This document shows positions 17,137 through 25,862 of a stretch of DNA of 64,000 nt, piece by piece. The DNA comes from Gemmatimonadota bacterium (GTDB taxonomy: Bacteria; Gemmatimonadota; Gemmatimonadetes; Palauibacterales; Palauibacteraceae), in contig JAJDWE010000031.1 in the NCBI GenBank assembly GCA_022825725.1, positions 1 through 64,000 on the forward strand. Direction: 5' to 3'. A program made the position numbers and the translations under genes. The notes beneath the pieces were generated by a model, which saw only the letters and a list, made by a program, of their open reading frames with translations, did no database searches and was not told where the DNA came from. How positions within the stretch are numbered: position 1 is the stretch's first letter; every line of letters starts with the position of its first letter.

Positions 17137-19079
17137 CGGATGCCCGCCGTTCGCACCCCGTGCCGCGCCTCCGTGCGCAGGGTGACGACGCGCAGGGTGT
17201 CGACGCGCACCGAGTCTCGTGGCGCAAAGGGAGACGGCGCCGCGCGCACCTCCGCCAGCCAGGTGAGAAGTTCCTCTCTGTCCGCCTCCACGGGCGAACC
17301 GTCCACCAGCATGCGGATCTCCGTGGAGCGCCGTACGACCGACCGCTCGGCGTCGGGACGCAGACGGCCCGTCACGCCCTCGACTTCCGGTCCCGATTCG
17401 AGGTAGGCCGCGAGCGCGACCGGGATCGGCAGTCTCGCGCCATCGAGAGCGGAGAGAACCAGGAGCGTCGCATCGTGTGCCAGAGCCGGCATAATGTTGT
17501 CCCGCAACGTCTTTCGGTATCGTCTCTCATAATCGGCGACAAACTGCCGCCACGGCGTGCCCGGGCTGACGCGGTCCGTCGCGAGACCGATGACCCGGTG
17601 GTCCGTCGCGAAGCGTTCGAGACGACGCAGCGCGGCCGGTTCGGCCCAGGCCCCGCTCCCCAGCACGATCACGTTGTAGAGCCCGTAATAGAAGAGTTGA
17701 GGCGCGATGGCGAGGACGCCGGACACGGACGCCGCCGGCGCGAAGACCACGTCGGGCTCCGAGGCGGCGACGGATTCGATGGGCGCCTGGAAGGTCGTGA
17801 TCCCGGGATCGTAGCGTTCGTGCCCCACGAGCAGGCCGCCGTTCTCCCGGATCGTGCGCGTGAACGCATCGATCGCGCCTCCGAGCCCGACCCCGGCCGG
17901 CTCGAGAACGGCGACCCGGGGGAGCCGCAGATCCTCCAGCGTCCAGCGCGCCAGTTCCTCCGCCACATCCGAGGCGCGCGTGCCTGCGTCGTAGAGCGTG
18001 TAGGTCGCCGACCCGGGGCTCAGGACCTCCGTCGCCGTGGGGCTGATGATCGGCAGCCGCTGATTCCCTCGGGCCCGCGACGCCGCCGCGAACGGCTCGG
18101 CGCGCAGCGGACCCAGGATCGCGATCACGCCCCGTTCTTCGAGCGACCGCACGAGATCCGCCGTGTTCTCCGGATCCGATTCGTCGTCGGCGAAGAGGAG
18201 TTCGACATCGAAACCGTCCGGACGCTCCTCGCGGTATCGCTCGACCGCGAGTTCGATCCCCTCGCGCAGCACCAGGCCCAGATTCGCGAGGTCGCCCGTG
18301 AGGGGGAGGATCGCGCCGATCCGCGCGCTGCCGCTGCCGAGATCCGTTTCCGCCCCGACGATCATCTCCGCCGTAACCCGCTCCGGTTCGGCGGGCTGCC
18401 CGTCCAGGATGCGGGCGGCCAGACGCCTCGCCTCGTCCCCCTGCTCCTCGACGATGAGCAGACGGATGAGTTGGGTATGAACGATCGCGGCGGCAGCCGT
18501 CTCCGGCGGGAAGTTCCCGGTCAACGGGCGTAATTCCTGGAGCGTGAGGGCACCGGTCAACCGGCGGAGATTCTCCGCACCGATCGTCTCCAGTCCACCG
18601 GGCGCGGAGAGGATCGCAGCGACCGCTTCGGGCTCGCGGCCGGTGTCGGAGAGGATCCGAACCAGTCGCTCCAGGGTGGCCGTTCCGAGGGGTGAGGCGG
18701 GCCCCCGCGCGAGGAGCCTGCCGTAACGATCCGCGGCGGCGCCCGGGAGTTGCTGCGCTTCCAGCGCCCGACCCGCCACGGAGAGGGCGCGGTCCGCGAG
18801 GGGTCGGAGAAGTTCCACTTCACGCCAGGCGGCGTCGAGGGAGTCCGCGCGCGACGCGGCGGCGGCGAAGCGCCCCTGCTCGTAGTCGGACTCGGCGAGG
18901 CGGAGCGCAGCCGCCGCTCCTTCCGTGTCCACCGTGCTCGGCGCGACCGTCTCGACGGGTGGGTTGCCGGCGATGAACGCACAGCCCGCGGCCGCGACAA
19001 GCGCGGCGCCGCAACCGAGAGCTACGCGTCTCCGCGCCGCTCTACGCCGCTCGTGGAAAGGGCTACTCCTCTGCCTCAC
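17133..19079 (-). CDS. LpoA-like lipoprotein (penicillin-binding protein activator / periplasmic ligand-binding fold)
   Basis: Exported protein of about 648 residues. An arginine-rich N-region is followed by a hydrophobic stretch ending Val-Ala-Ala-Ala-Gly-Cys, a lipobox, so it should be lipidated. Residues about 60-250 are helical, TPR-like; the C-terminal 370 residues start Ile-Gly-Ala-Ile-Leu-Pro-Leu-Thr-Gly and read as a type I periplasmic binding fold, the same order as in LpoA/LppC. It may activate a peptidoglycan synthase or bind a small ligand; inference. I chose the GTG at 19079, since the ATG at 19136 lies deep inside rpsA. Confidence 0.75.
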   Translation of the reverse strand: MRQRSSPFHERRRAARRRVALGCGAALVAAAGCAFIAGNPPVETVAPSTVDTEGAAAALRLAESDYEQGRFAAAASRADSLDAAWREVELLRPLADRALSVAGRALEAQQLPGAAADRYGRLLARGPASPLGTATLERLVRILSDTGREPEAVAAILSAPGGLETIGAENLRRLTGALTLQELRPLTGNFPPETAAAAIVHTQLIRLLIVEEQGDEARRLAARILDGQPAEPERVTAEMIVGAETDLGSGSARIGAILPLTGDLANLGLVLREGIELAVERYREERPDGFDVELLFADDESDPENTADLVRSLEERGVIAILGPLRAEPFAAASRARGNQRLPIISPTATEVLSPGSATYTLYDAGTRASDVAEELARWTLEDLRLPRVAVLEPAGVGLGGAIDAFTRTIRENGGLLVGHERYDPGITTFQAPIESVAASEPDVVFAPAASVSGVLAIAPQLFYYGLYNVIVLGSGAWAEPAALRRLERFATDHRVIGLATDRVSPGTPWRQFVADYERRYRKTLRDNIMPALAHDATLLVLSALDGARLPIPVALAAYLESGPEVEGVTGRLRPDAERSVVRRSTEIRMLVDGSPVEADREELLTWLAEVRAAPSPFAPRDSVRVDTLRVVTLRTEARHGVRTAGIR

Positions 19080-20976
19080 CACCGGAATCGGACTGCTCCC
19101 CCTCGTCCGTGTCATCCGCATCCGCGTCCGCGTCATCCGCCGCGGAGCCCGACTTCGACGCCGCCATGTTCTCGTACTCTACCTCTTCGGCGGCGTACGG
19201 GACATCGGGTGCATCCACGACGGCAAGAACGATGCGACGGTTGATGGGATCCGTCTCGAGTACGCGCAGTTCCAGCCGATGCCCCTCGTCGAAGTGGTCG
19301 GCGGGCTCGGTGACCGGCGCCTCCACCCCGAGTTGCGAGATCGGCACGAATCCTTCGAGATCGCTCCCGAGGTCCACGACGACGCCCTTCTCGAGCAGAC
19401 GGGTGATCGAACCCGCCACTTCCCGTCCCGGCTGGTACGCCTGCGCAAGCTGATACCACGGATCTTCCTGCACCTGCTTCAAACCGAGGGAGATCCGCTT
19501 CTGGTCGGGATCGATCGAGAGTACGACGACATCGACCTCCTCCCCCTTCCGGAGCACTTCGGCCGGATGCTGCACCCGCCGCGTCCAGCTCATGTCGGAG
19601 ATATGGACGAGGCCGTCGATTCCCGCCTCGACCTCCACGAAGGCGCCGAAGGACGTGAGGTTGCGGACCAGCCCGCGGATCTTCGTCCCCGGCGGGTACT
19701 GCGCCGGCAGCGCCAACCACGGGTCCTCCTCCACCTGCTTCATCCCGAGCGAGATCTTCTGTGCCTCCTCATCGACGCGCAGCACGACGCATTCGACCTT
19801 GTCGTTGATGCCGACGAGCTGGGAGGGATGGCGGACGTTGCGGGTCCATGACATCTCGGAGATGTGGACGAGACCCTCGATCCCGCGCTCGAGTTCAACG
19901 AAGGCGCCGTAGTTCGTAATCGAGACGACCCGGCCCAGCACGCGCGTCCCGACCGGGTACTTCTCGGCCACGTTCTTCCAGGGGTACTCCTGAAGCTGCT
20001 TGAGGCCGAGCGAGATCCTCTCCCGGTCCCAGTCGATGTCGAGGATCTTGATCTCGAGCGACTGGCCGATGTCGCAGACTTCCGACGGATGGCCGATGCG
20101 CCCCCAGGACATATCGGTGATGTGGAGGAGGCCGTCCATCCCGCCGAGGTCGATGAAAGCGCCGAAGTCCGTGATGTTCTTGACGATTCCGGGGCGCACG
20201 TCGCCCACGGACAGCTCCTTCTTGAGTTCCTCCCGCTTCCCTGCCCGCTCCTCTTCGAGAAGGACGCGACGGCTCACCACGATGTTCCGGCGGCGCTTGT
20301 TGAGCTTGAGGATCTTGAAGTCGTACTCGTCGCCCAGAAGGTCGTCGACGTTGGGTACGCGGCGAAGCGCGATCTGGGATCCGGGCAGGAACGCGTCGAC
20401 CCCCATGAGGTCGACCGTCACGCCACCCTTGATCTTCCGCTTGATGCGCCCCTGCACGGGACGGTCGTTGTCGAAGGCGTCCTTGATCTTCTCCCAGACG
20501 CGGAGGAAGTCCGCCTTCTTCTTCGAGAGGACGACGACGCCTTCCTCATCCTCGAGGCTCTCGAGGAGGACATCGACGGAATCGCCCATCTCAACTTCGT
20601 CCGGATCCGCGAACTCTTCGAGCGGGACGGCTCCTTCGGACTTGAAGCCGACATCCAGGATGATGTCCGTCTCCGTTTTTCCGATGACCTGCGCGGAGAC
20701 GATCTCACCTTCGGTGATGCGACTGAGGGTGTCCTCGTAGAGCGCGTAGAGTTCGGCGTACTCGGCCTGATCGTGCTGGGAGTCATCCCGGGGATCCGCA
20801 TCGAGATCCAGATCGATGGCACTGGGTTCGAAGGCGGCCGGCGTCGCGACGGCGACCTCCACCTCTTCCTGAGCGGGGTCGTCGACTTCCGTCGACGCGT
20901 CCGTGGTCTCGGGGATGTCCATCTCGGGGACTTCGGTCTCGGGAACTTCGGTCTGAGGGTTCGTGTCGTCGGGCAT
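19063..20976 (-). CDS. rpsA: 30S ribosomal protein S1
   Basis: mRNA-binding ribosomal protein of 637 residues. After an acidic Glu/Asp/Pro-rich N-terminal stretch of about 75 residues come six S1 domains; the later ones carry the repeated pattern Gly-x-Val-x-x-Ile/Leu-Thr-x-Phe/Tyr-Gly-Ala-Phe-Val and Gly-Leu-Val-His-Ile-Ser-Glu/Asp-Met-Ser-Trp-Thr. The C-terminal 35 residues are again highly acidic and disordered. Both acidic tails are longer than in E. coli. It follows the AroA-Cmk fusion, the same order (cmk-rpsA) as in many bacteria, but behind a 208-nt leader with its own promoter candidate. Confidence 0.96.
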   Translation of the reverse strand: MPDDTNPQTEVPETEVPEMDIPETTDASTEVDDPAQEEVEVAVATPAAFEPSAIDLDLDADPRDDSQHDQAEYAELYALYEDTLSRITEGEIVSAQVIGKTETDIILDVGFKSEGAVPLEEFADPDEVEMGDSVDVLLESLEDEEGVVVLSKKKADFLRVWEKIKDAFDNDRPVQGRIKRKIKGGVTVDLMGVDAFLPGSQIALRRVPNVDDLLGDEYDFKILKLNKRRRNIVVSRRVLLEEERAGKREELKKELSVGDVRPGIVKNITDFGAFIDLGGMDGLLHITDMSWGRIGHPSEVCDIGQSLEIKILDIDWDRERISLGLKQLQEYPWKNVAEKYPVGTRVLGRVVSITNYGAFVELERGIEGLVHISEMSWTRNVRHPSQLVGINDKVECVVLRVDEEAQKISLGMKQVEEDPWLALPAQYPPGTKIRGLVRNLTSFGAFVEVEAGIDGLVHISDMSWTRRVQHPAEVLRKGEEVDVVVLSIDPDQKRISLGLKQVQEDPWYQLAQAYQPGREVAGSITRLLEKGVVVDLGSDLEGFVPISQLGVEAPVTEPADHFDEGHRLELRVLETDPINRRIVLAVVDAPDVPYAAEEVEYENMAASKSGSAADDADADADDTDEGEQSDSGGEAEE

Positions 20977-21188
20977 AGGGAATCAAGCTCCCGCGCGGGG
21001 CCAACGGTGCGTCCCGCCGGGCCTCGTGGCAAAAAAGAATCGACCCCGACCGAGCATCACCATCTCCGCCCAGCCGCCGGCCGATCCCCTGGTGTCGGGT
21101 CTTCACAGGATCCGGGGCGAAGCGCCACTTTTTCCGCCACGATCCTCGAACAGTACGCCAACTTAGATTCGCGCTGCGGGAGCGTCAA
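20977..21188 (-). promoter_or_regulatory. rpsA promoter candidate and long leader
   Basis: On the minus strand a TTGACG hexamer (21183-21188, overlapping the stop codon of the AroA-Cmk gene) lies 17 nt from TAAGTT (21160-21165), a sigma70-like spacing. Transcription from there would give a leader of about 175 nt before the rpsA ATG. The leader contains short GC-rich hairpins, such as GGCG-CTT-CGCC, and a T6 run. S1 leaders are often autoregulated in other bacteria; whether this one is remains untested. Confidence 0.45.
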
Positions 21189-23164
21189 CGGAAAGCGGAG
21201 GCCGCAAGCTCGAGGATGGCGTCCACGACGAGGTCCGGGGACATGGAGGTCGTGTCGATCTCGATCGCGTCGGGCGCTCGCCGGAGCGGGGACAGCGGAC
21301 GCGATCGATCCAGCCGGTCGCGCGCCTCGATCCGCAGGATCTCGCGCTCGAGGTCGTCCTCCGTGAAGGGAGCGGCGCGCTGGCGCAGTCGACGGCGGGC
21401 TCTCTCGCCGACGTCCGCCACGAGGAAGACCTTCAGCTCCGCGTCGGGGAAGACGGCGGTGCCGATGTCGCGTCCCTCGCAGACGAGCTCGTGGCGGCGG
21501 CCCGCCCGGCGCAGCCGCTCCAGCACGACCTCCCGAACCGCCGGAAGCGTGGAAACGGCGGATACCCGCGCGGTCACCTCGGACGATTCGAGACCGCGGC
21601 CGGGCCGGATTCCCGCAACGGACACATCGAACCCGTCGTGCGCGGGGACGAGATCGACGTCGAGCCCGGGCACCGCAGCCTCGATCGAAGGCTCGTCTTC
21701 GGCGATGCCCCTGTCGAGCGCCCACCAGGTGATCGCCCGGTAGAGCAGTCCGGAGTTCACATGCACGAAGCCGAGTCGTTGGGCCACGCTCCGCGCCGTG
21801 CTGCTCTTGCCGGAAGCGGCGGGGCCGTCCACCGCGACCACCCGTCCCGTTCGCGGCGGAGACCCTCCGGGTGAACCGCGCCGGAAGGGCTCCAGGGCGT
21901 CCCAGAAATCCGGATACGAGACGTCCGCGCACGAGCGGTCGTCGATCCGCAGGTCGGCGTCTCCCGCCGCCTCGAGAACCCCGAACGCCATGGCGATCCG
22001 GTGGTCGCCGCGCGTCTCGACATCGCCGCGCAGCCGCCCGGCACGGCCCTGGATCGTGAGACCGTCCGGCTTTTCCTCCACGACGACGCCGAGTTTCCCG
22101 AGCGTCCGGGCCAGGACGGCAAGACGGTCGCTCTCCTTCACGCGCAACTCGGCGGCGTCGCGAATTTCCGAACGGCCCCGCGCTCGGGCGGCGAGGACGG
22201 CGAGGAGCGGAATCTCGTCGATCACGCGCGGGATCAGGTCGCCGCCGATCGAGAACGCCCGCAGGTCGTCCGGGGGATGGACGGTCCACGTCTCCCGCGG
22301 TTCCCCGCCCTCCGTCGGTGCGGGGTCCCGGTCGATGCCGGCCCCCATCGCCTCGAGCACGGAGAGAAATCCGATGCGGCCGGGGTTGGCCGCCACGTCC
22401 GCCACCCTCACCGTGCGGCCGCCGAGGAGCGACGCCCCGATGAGGAAGGCGGCCGAGGACGGGTCGCCGGGGACCGTCATGCGGAGACCTTCGAGCGCAC
22501 CCTCCCAATCCGATGGATCGAAGCGCACCTCCCCCGCCCCGGTCCGCCCGGGATCGAATGCGAGCGGCACCCCCATCTCGGCCAGCATGCGCTCGGTGTG
22601 GTCCCGGGAGAGGGCGGGCTCGCTGACCTCGACCCGCACGCGGGCCAGCACGCCGGCGAGAAGGATGGCCGACTTGACCTGGGCGCTGGCGACCCGGCCG
22701 CGGTGGCGCAGGGTCCTCAACGTCCCCGTCGCTCGCCCTCGAAGCCGCACGGGAAGCCGCTCCGGCTCCCCGTCGTACTCGACCCGCGCCCCCATGGCCT
22801 GCAGCGGATAGATGACGCGGCGCATGGGACGGCTGCGAAGCGATGGGTCGCCATCCAGGACGGCCGGGACGCCGGAACCCGCCAGGATCCCGGCGAGGAG
22901 GCGCGCCGTCGTCCCGCTGTTCCCACAATCGAGCCGCGGAGCCGACGCGACCTCGAGCCCGCCGCCTGCACAGCGGATCGTGAGGCCGCCCTCCTCCTCC
23001 TCACACTCGACGGCGGCGCCGAGCCGCCGCATCGCTCCCACGCTGGCCCGCACGTCGGCGCCGTCCGAGAGACCGCGCACGACGGAGGCCGACGAAGCGA
23101 GCGGCGCGATGAGCGCGGCGCGGTGGGAAATCGACTTGTCCCCGGGTACGCGCACCCGGATCAA
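21185..23164 (-). CDS. Fusion of EPSP synthase (AroA) and cytidylate kinase (Cmk)
   Basis: One 659-residue chain with two enzymes. Residues 1-430 are 3-phosphoshikimate 1-carboxyvinyltransferase: Pro-Gly-Asp-Lys-Ser-Ile-Ser-His-Arg at 7-15, Asp-Cys-Gly-Asn-Ser-Gly-Thr-Thr, catalytic-region Val-Ile-Asp-Glu-Ile-Pro-Leu near 314-320, and Lys-Glu-Ser-Asp-Arg. A short Gly/Pro/Ser linker (430-440) leads to cytidylate kinase: P-loop Gly-Pro-Ala-Ala-Ser-Gly-Lys-Ser at 447-454, Asn-Ser-Gly-Leu-Leu-Tyr-Arg-Ala and Glu-Gly-Arg-Asp-Ile-Gly-Thr-Ala-Val. TTG start overlapping the rnz stop as TTGA. Such fusions are known in some Proteobacteria; the neighbour rpsA is the usual partner of cmk. Confidence 0.95.
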   Translation of the reverse strand: MIRVRVPGDKSISHRAALIAPLASSASVVRGLSDGADVRASVGAMRRLGAAVECEEEEGGLTIRCAGGGLEVASAPRLDCGNSGTTARLLAGILAGSGVPAVLDGDPSLRSRPMRRVIYPLQAMGARVEYDGEPERLPVRLRGRATGTLRTLRHRGRVASAQVKSAILLAGVLARVRVEVSEPALSRDHTERMLAEMGVPLAFDPGRTGAGEVRFDPSDWEGALEGLRMTVPGDPSSAAFLIGASLLGGRTVRVADVAANPGRIGFLSVLEAMGAGIDRDPAPTEGGEPRETWTVHPPDDLRAFSIGGDLIPRVIDEIPLLAVLAARARGRSEIRDAAELRVKESDRLAVLARTLGKLGVVVEEKPDGLTIQGRAGRLRGDVETRGDHRIAMAFGVLEAAGDADLRIDDRSCADVSYPDFWDALEPFRRGSPGGSPPRTGRVVAVDGPAASGKSSTARSVAQRLGFVHVNSGLLYRAITWWALDRGIAEDEPSIEAAVPGLDVDLVPAHDGFDVSVAGIRPGRGLESSEVTARVSAVSTLPAVREVVLERLRRAGRRHELVCEGRDIGTAVFPDAELKVFLVADVGERARRRLRQRAAPFTEDDLEREILRIEARDRLDRSRPLSPLRRAPDAIEIDTTSMSPDLVVDAILELAASAFR

Positions 23165-24099
23165 GGGTCCGGAACTCCGGGCTCCGCGTCATCGAAGGAG
23201 ACGTCGGTGGACCAGCCGTCGCGTGCGAGTTCCGCCCGGGGGAAGACGGTACGTGCCTCCTCGAGCAGTTGGGCCGGCCGCTCGGCGTAGCGGGCGCTGA
23301 TGTGCGTCAAAACCAGCCGCCGCACGCCCGCCTCGCGCGCGACCCGGGCCGCGGCGGCGGCGGTGGAGTGGCCGGTTTCCCGCGCCCGACCCCGTTCCTC
23401 CTCCGTGAACGTCGCCTCGTGCACGAGGACGTCGGCGTCGCGCGAGATCCGGACTGTTTCGGCGGAGGGACGCGTGTCCCCCGTGTACACGACCTTCCTG
23501 CCCGGCCGCGGCGGACCCACGAGCTCCGCGGGGCGGACGCGCCGGCCGTCCTCGAGATCCACGGTCTCTCCGCGATGGAGACGGCCGAAGAGCGGACCCT
23601 CGGGGACCCCCATTTCGCGGGCGGCCGCCACATCGAACCTTCCGGGACGGATGTCCTCGATCAGGGCGTATCCGAGCGAGCGCCGGGTATGCTCGGTCGC
23701 GAATGCCTCTACCCGAAAGCCCTCCCCTTCGACCGCATCGCCCGCGCGGAGTTCGTGCACGGTCGCGTCGAAGGCCAGACGATCCCCTCCCAGGTCCCGG
23801 AGCGCGCGGATCGTCTCGCCCGTGCCGTGCGGCGCCCAGATCCGGAGCCGCTCCTTGCGTCCCTGGAGGCTCATCGTGCGGAGCAGGCCCGCGAGCCCGA
23901 GGTAGTGGTCGGAGTGGAGGTGCGTGATGAGGATATCGTCGAGGGAGAAGCCCACCCCGTACCGCATCATCTGCCGTTGCGTCCCCTCGCCGCAGTCGAG
24001 GAGAAACAACCGCCCCTCGCGCTTCAGGGCGAGCGACGAAACGTTCCGCGACACCGTCGGCCGCGAGGAAGCCGTTCCGAGAAACGTCAGTCGGAGGAT
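23161..24099 (-). CDS. rnz: Ribonuclease Z (tRNA 3'-processing), non-canonical start
   Basis: Metallo-beta-lactamase endonuclease that trims tRNA 3' ends. The protein starts in the first strand Leu-Thr-Phe-Leu-Gly-Thr-Ala and has the metal motif Thr-His-Leu-His-Ser-Asp-His-Tyr-Leu-Gly, a flexible arm containing Gly-Pro-Leu-Phe-Gly-Arg, Tyr-Thr-Gly-Asp-Thr-Arg-Pro and a final Leu-Thr-His-Ile-Ser-Ala-Arg-Tyr. No ATG, GTG or TTG in this frame precedes the first strand without running far into the upstream gene. I placed the start at ATC (24097-24099), 7 nt after AAGGAG. A CTG at 24088-24090, forming CTGA with the upstream stop, is the alternative. Confidence 0.88.
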   Translation of the reverse strand: MLRLTFLGTASSRPTVSRNVSSLALKREGRLFLLDCGEGTQRQMMRYGVGFSLDDILITHLHSDHYLGLAGLLRTMSLQGRKERLRIWAPHGTGETIRALRDLGGDRLAFDATVHELRAGDAVEGEGFRVEAFATEHTRRSLGYALIEDIRPGRFDVAAAREMGVPEGPLFGRLHRGETVDLEDGRRVRPAELVGPPRPGRKVVYTGDTRPSAETVRISRDADVLVHEATFTEEERGRARETGHSTAAAAARVAREAGVRRLVLTHISARYAERPAQLLEEARTVFPRAELARDGWSTDVSFDDAEPGVPDP

Positions 24100-24545
24100 G
24101 GCGCGACTCCTTCGGGGGCGCTGACGCGCGCGATCAGTTCCGCGTCCGACATCTCGGAGAGCGCGGCGCCGTTCAGCTCCACCACCGGGCGATGCGCGCT
24201 GATGCAGCACACCCGGAGGCCTACGGTATCCGCCGCGCTCCCCCCCCCGGCCCAGACCGGCCCCATGCTCCGGGCGAGCCAGACCGCTCCGTTGCCATCG
24301 ACGACCCGGCGCTCGGTCGGCGTGAGCGGTCGTCCCGCCTCCCACAACGCGCGGAAGGCCTCGTCGTCGAGGTCCGCGACGGCGAGGCCGGCGGGAAGCG
24401 CCGTCCGCCGGTCCGCCACCTCCGGGTCGTCGCAGACGAAGTAGCCGAGACCGAGGCCCGATGGCGCGCGGGCGGCCTCGTACACCGTCCACGATGCGCC
24501 ATCGATCGTGCCCGAGCGCCGCGGGCGAGCGCTTCTGCCCGTCAT
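24087..24545 (-). CDS. Hypothetical protein of 152 residues
   Basis: I do not recognise this family. The protein is soluble, acidic and without signal or membrane segments. It begins with a basic stretch and has Gly-Leu-Gly-Tyr-Phe-Val-Cys-Asp-Asp-Pro-Glu-Val, an Asp-Asp-Glu-Ala-Phe-Arg-Ala-Leu-Trp region, Gly-Pro-Val-Trp-Ala-Gly-Gly-Gly and a Val-Cys-Cys segment. Codon use and the tight overlaps (ATGA with the E1-alpha gene, and shared bases with the rnz start) support a real gene. Any role in tRNA processing or metabolism would be guesswork. Confidence 0.7.
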   Translation of the reverse strand: MTGRSARPRRSGTIDGASWTVYEAARAPSGLGLGYFVCDDPEVADRRTALPAGLAVADLDDEAFRALWEAGRPLTPTERRVVDGNGAVWLARSMGPVWAGGGSAADTVGLRVCCISAHRPVVELNGAALSEMSDAELIARVSAPEGVAPSSD

Positions 24546-25681
24546 GCCGACACCCCGCCGTACACGCCGCGCGTCACCGTTTCGCCGCGGGGTGCGGCAC
24601 TCTCACGGCTCGCCAGAGCCTCGCTTGCGGCCTGCTCGATCTCCGCCTCCACTTCCCGCTCCACCAATGCGAGCTTCCGGAGGTTCCGGTCCCGCAGGCT
24701 GCCGGTGCCGGCGACTCCGAGGTCGATCCCTGCGAGATATTCTTCATAGAGTCCGATCGGGTCGCGCCGCCCCCAGTGCCCGAACAGCTCGCGCGAAAAG
24801 ATGGCGCGGGCCTCGCGCACGTCGTGCGTCGCGTGCCCTCCCATGCGGAAGGTGCGCGCCTCGATGAGTTGCGGACCCTCTCCCCGCCGGCAGCGTTCGG
24901 CGGCCACCCGCGTTGCCGCGTAGACCTCGAGCACGTGGTTCCCGTCCACCGATTCCGAGGGGATCCCGTACGCCGCGCCCCAGGCCGAGAAATCGGGCGG
25001 CACGTGGTGCTGGTCCAGCCGCGTGCCCAGCGCCACCTGGTTGTTCTGGATGATGAAGACGATCGGCAGCCCGAGCGATGCCGCGAAGGCGAACGCCTCG
25101 TGCGCCTCGCCGTGTTTCGTCGCGCCGTCTCCGACCCAGGTCAGCGCCACGCGGGGCTCTCCGCGAATCCGGAACGCGAGGGCGAACCCGTTCATGACCG
25201 TCGCCAGCGTGGCGACCATGCTGATGGGCGGACACACGCCGTAGCGCAGATCTCCCAGGTGCAGATCCCGCCCCTCCGCGGGGGCGTCCGCCGTCCCGAG
25301 GTAGGTGCGGAACACCTCCGCCATCGGCATGCCCATCTCGTGGTTCGCGCCCTGGTTGCGGATCATGGGACCCACGATGTCCCCCTCGGAACCGCGGCGA
25401 TCAAGCGCGTTCACCGCGCCCACCGTCACGGCTTCCTCTCCGGTACCGAGCCACGCCTTCGAGATCACGCCCTGCTTCACCCACCTCGTGAGCGCGATAT
25501 CGCTGAGGCGGAAGCGGAGGAGTCCCCGATACAGGGCGAGGTACGCTTCGGGAGGGAGCGCGGCAATCTCCCTCTCGCGGGCGTCGTCCGCCCGGATGCG
25601 CGACCTGTACTCCTCGAGGAGTTCGGGGTCCGGCTGCCAGGAGACGTACTCAGGGGGGTCGTAGGCCGAGTATCGACGCAT
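24542..25681 (-). CDS. Thiamine-diphosphate-dependent 2-oxoacid dehydrogenase E1 component, alpha subunit
   Basis: A 379-residue E1-alpha of the pyruvate/branched-chain 2-oxoacid or acetoin dehydrogenase type. The ThDP motif is Gly-Asp-Gly-Ala-Thr-Lys-His-Gly-Glu through Asn-Asn-Gln, and a Phe-Arg-Met-Gly-Gly-His-Ala-Thr-His-Asp loop matches the phosphorylation-loop region of these subunits. The first segments (Arg-Phe-Arg-Leu-Ser-Asp, Thr-Gly-Glu-Glu-Ala) fit. No E1-beta, E2 or E3 gene is adjacent, which is unusual. I chose the ATG at 25681 with GAGGA 9 nt upstream; the frame extends 18 codons more. Confidence 0.88.
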   Translation of the reverse strand: MRRYSAYDPPEYVSWQPDPELLEEYRSRIRADDAREREIAALPPEAYLALYRGLLRFRLSDIALTRWVKQGVISKAWLGTGEEAVTVGAVNALDRRGSEGDIVGPMIRNQGANHEMGMPMAEVFRTYLGTADAPAEGRDLHLGDLRYGVCPPISMVATLATVMNGFALAFRIRGEPRVALTWVGDGATKHGEAHEAFAFAASLGLPIVFIIQNNQVALGTRLDQHHVPPDFSAWGAAYGIPSESVDGNHVLEVYAATRVAAERCRRGEGPQLIEARTFRMGGHATHDVREARAIFSRELFGHWGRRDPIGLYEEYLAGIDLGVAGTGSLRDRNLRKLALVEREVEAEIEQAASEALASRESAAPRGETVTRGVYGGVSA

Positions 25682-25743
25682 CGTCCAGGTCCTCGTGGTC
25701 CGGCAGGCCGGAAAGCGGCCCGTCGCGCGGCACATCCTAAGCC

Positions 25744-25771
25744 TTCGCCACGGACCGCGCGAACCGATAAT
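25744..25771 (+). promoter_or_regulatory. Promoter candidate for the DUF4159 gene
   Basis: In the divergent gap 25,682-25,862, TTCGCC (25744-25749) is followed after 16 nt by GATAAT (25766-25771), one mismatch from the -10 consensus. It would start transcription about 85 nt before the DUF4159 ATG. Only the -10 is convincing. Confidence 0.35.
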
Positions 25772-25862
25772 CTACGGGTGAGCCACCACGCGGCCGAAGT
25801 GCCGCGCCATGCGACCGAGGCGTCAAGATGAACCCAGGTCGAGCCCTCGCGGAGGAGTTCGT

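Noticed and set aside
24087-24492. Long N-terminal extension of RNase Z in its open frame
   Set aside because: The extension lies wholly inside the upstream gene in another frame and has the Arg/Gly/Pro-rich composition of a shadow reading frame.
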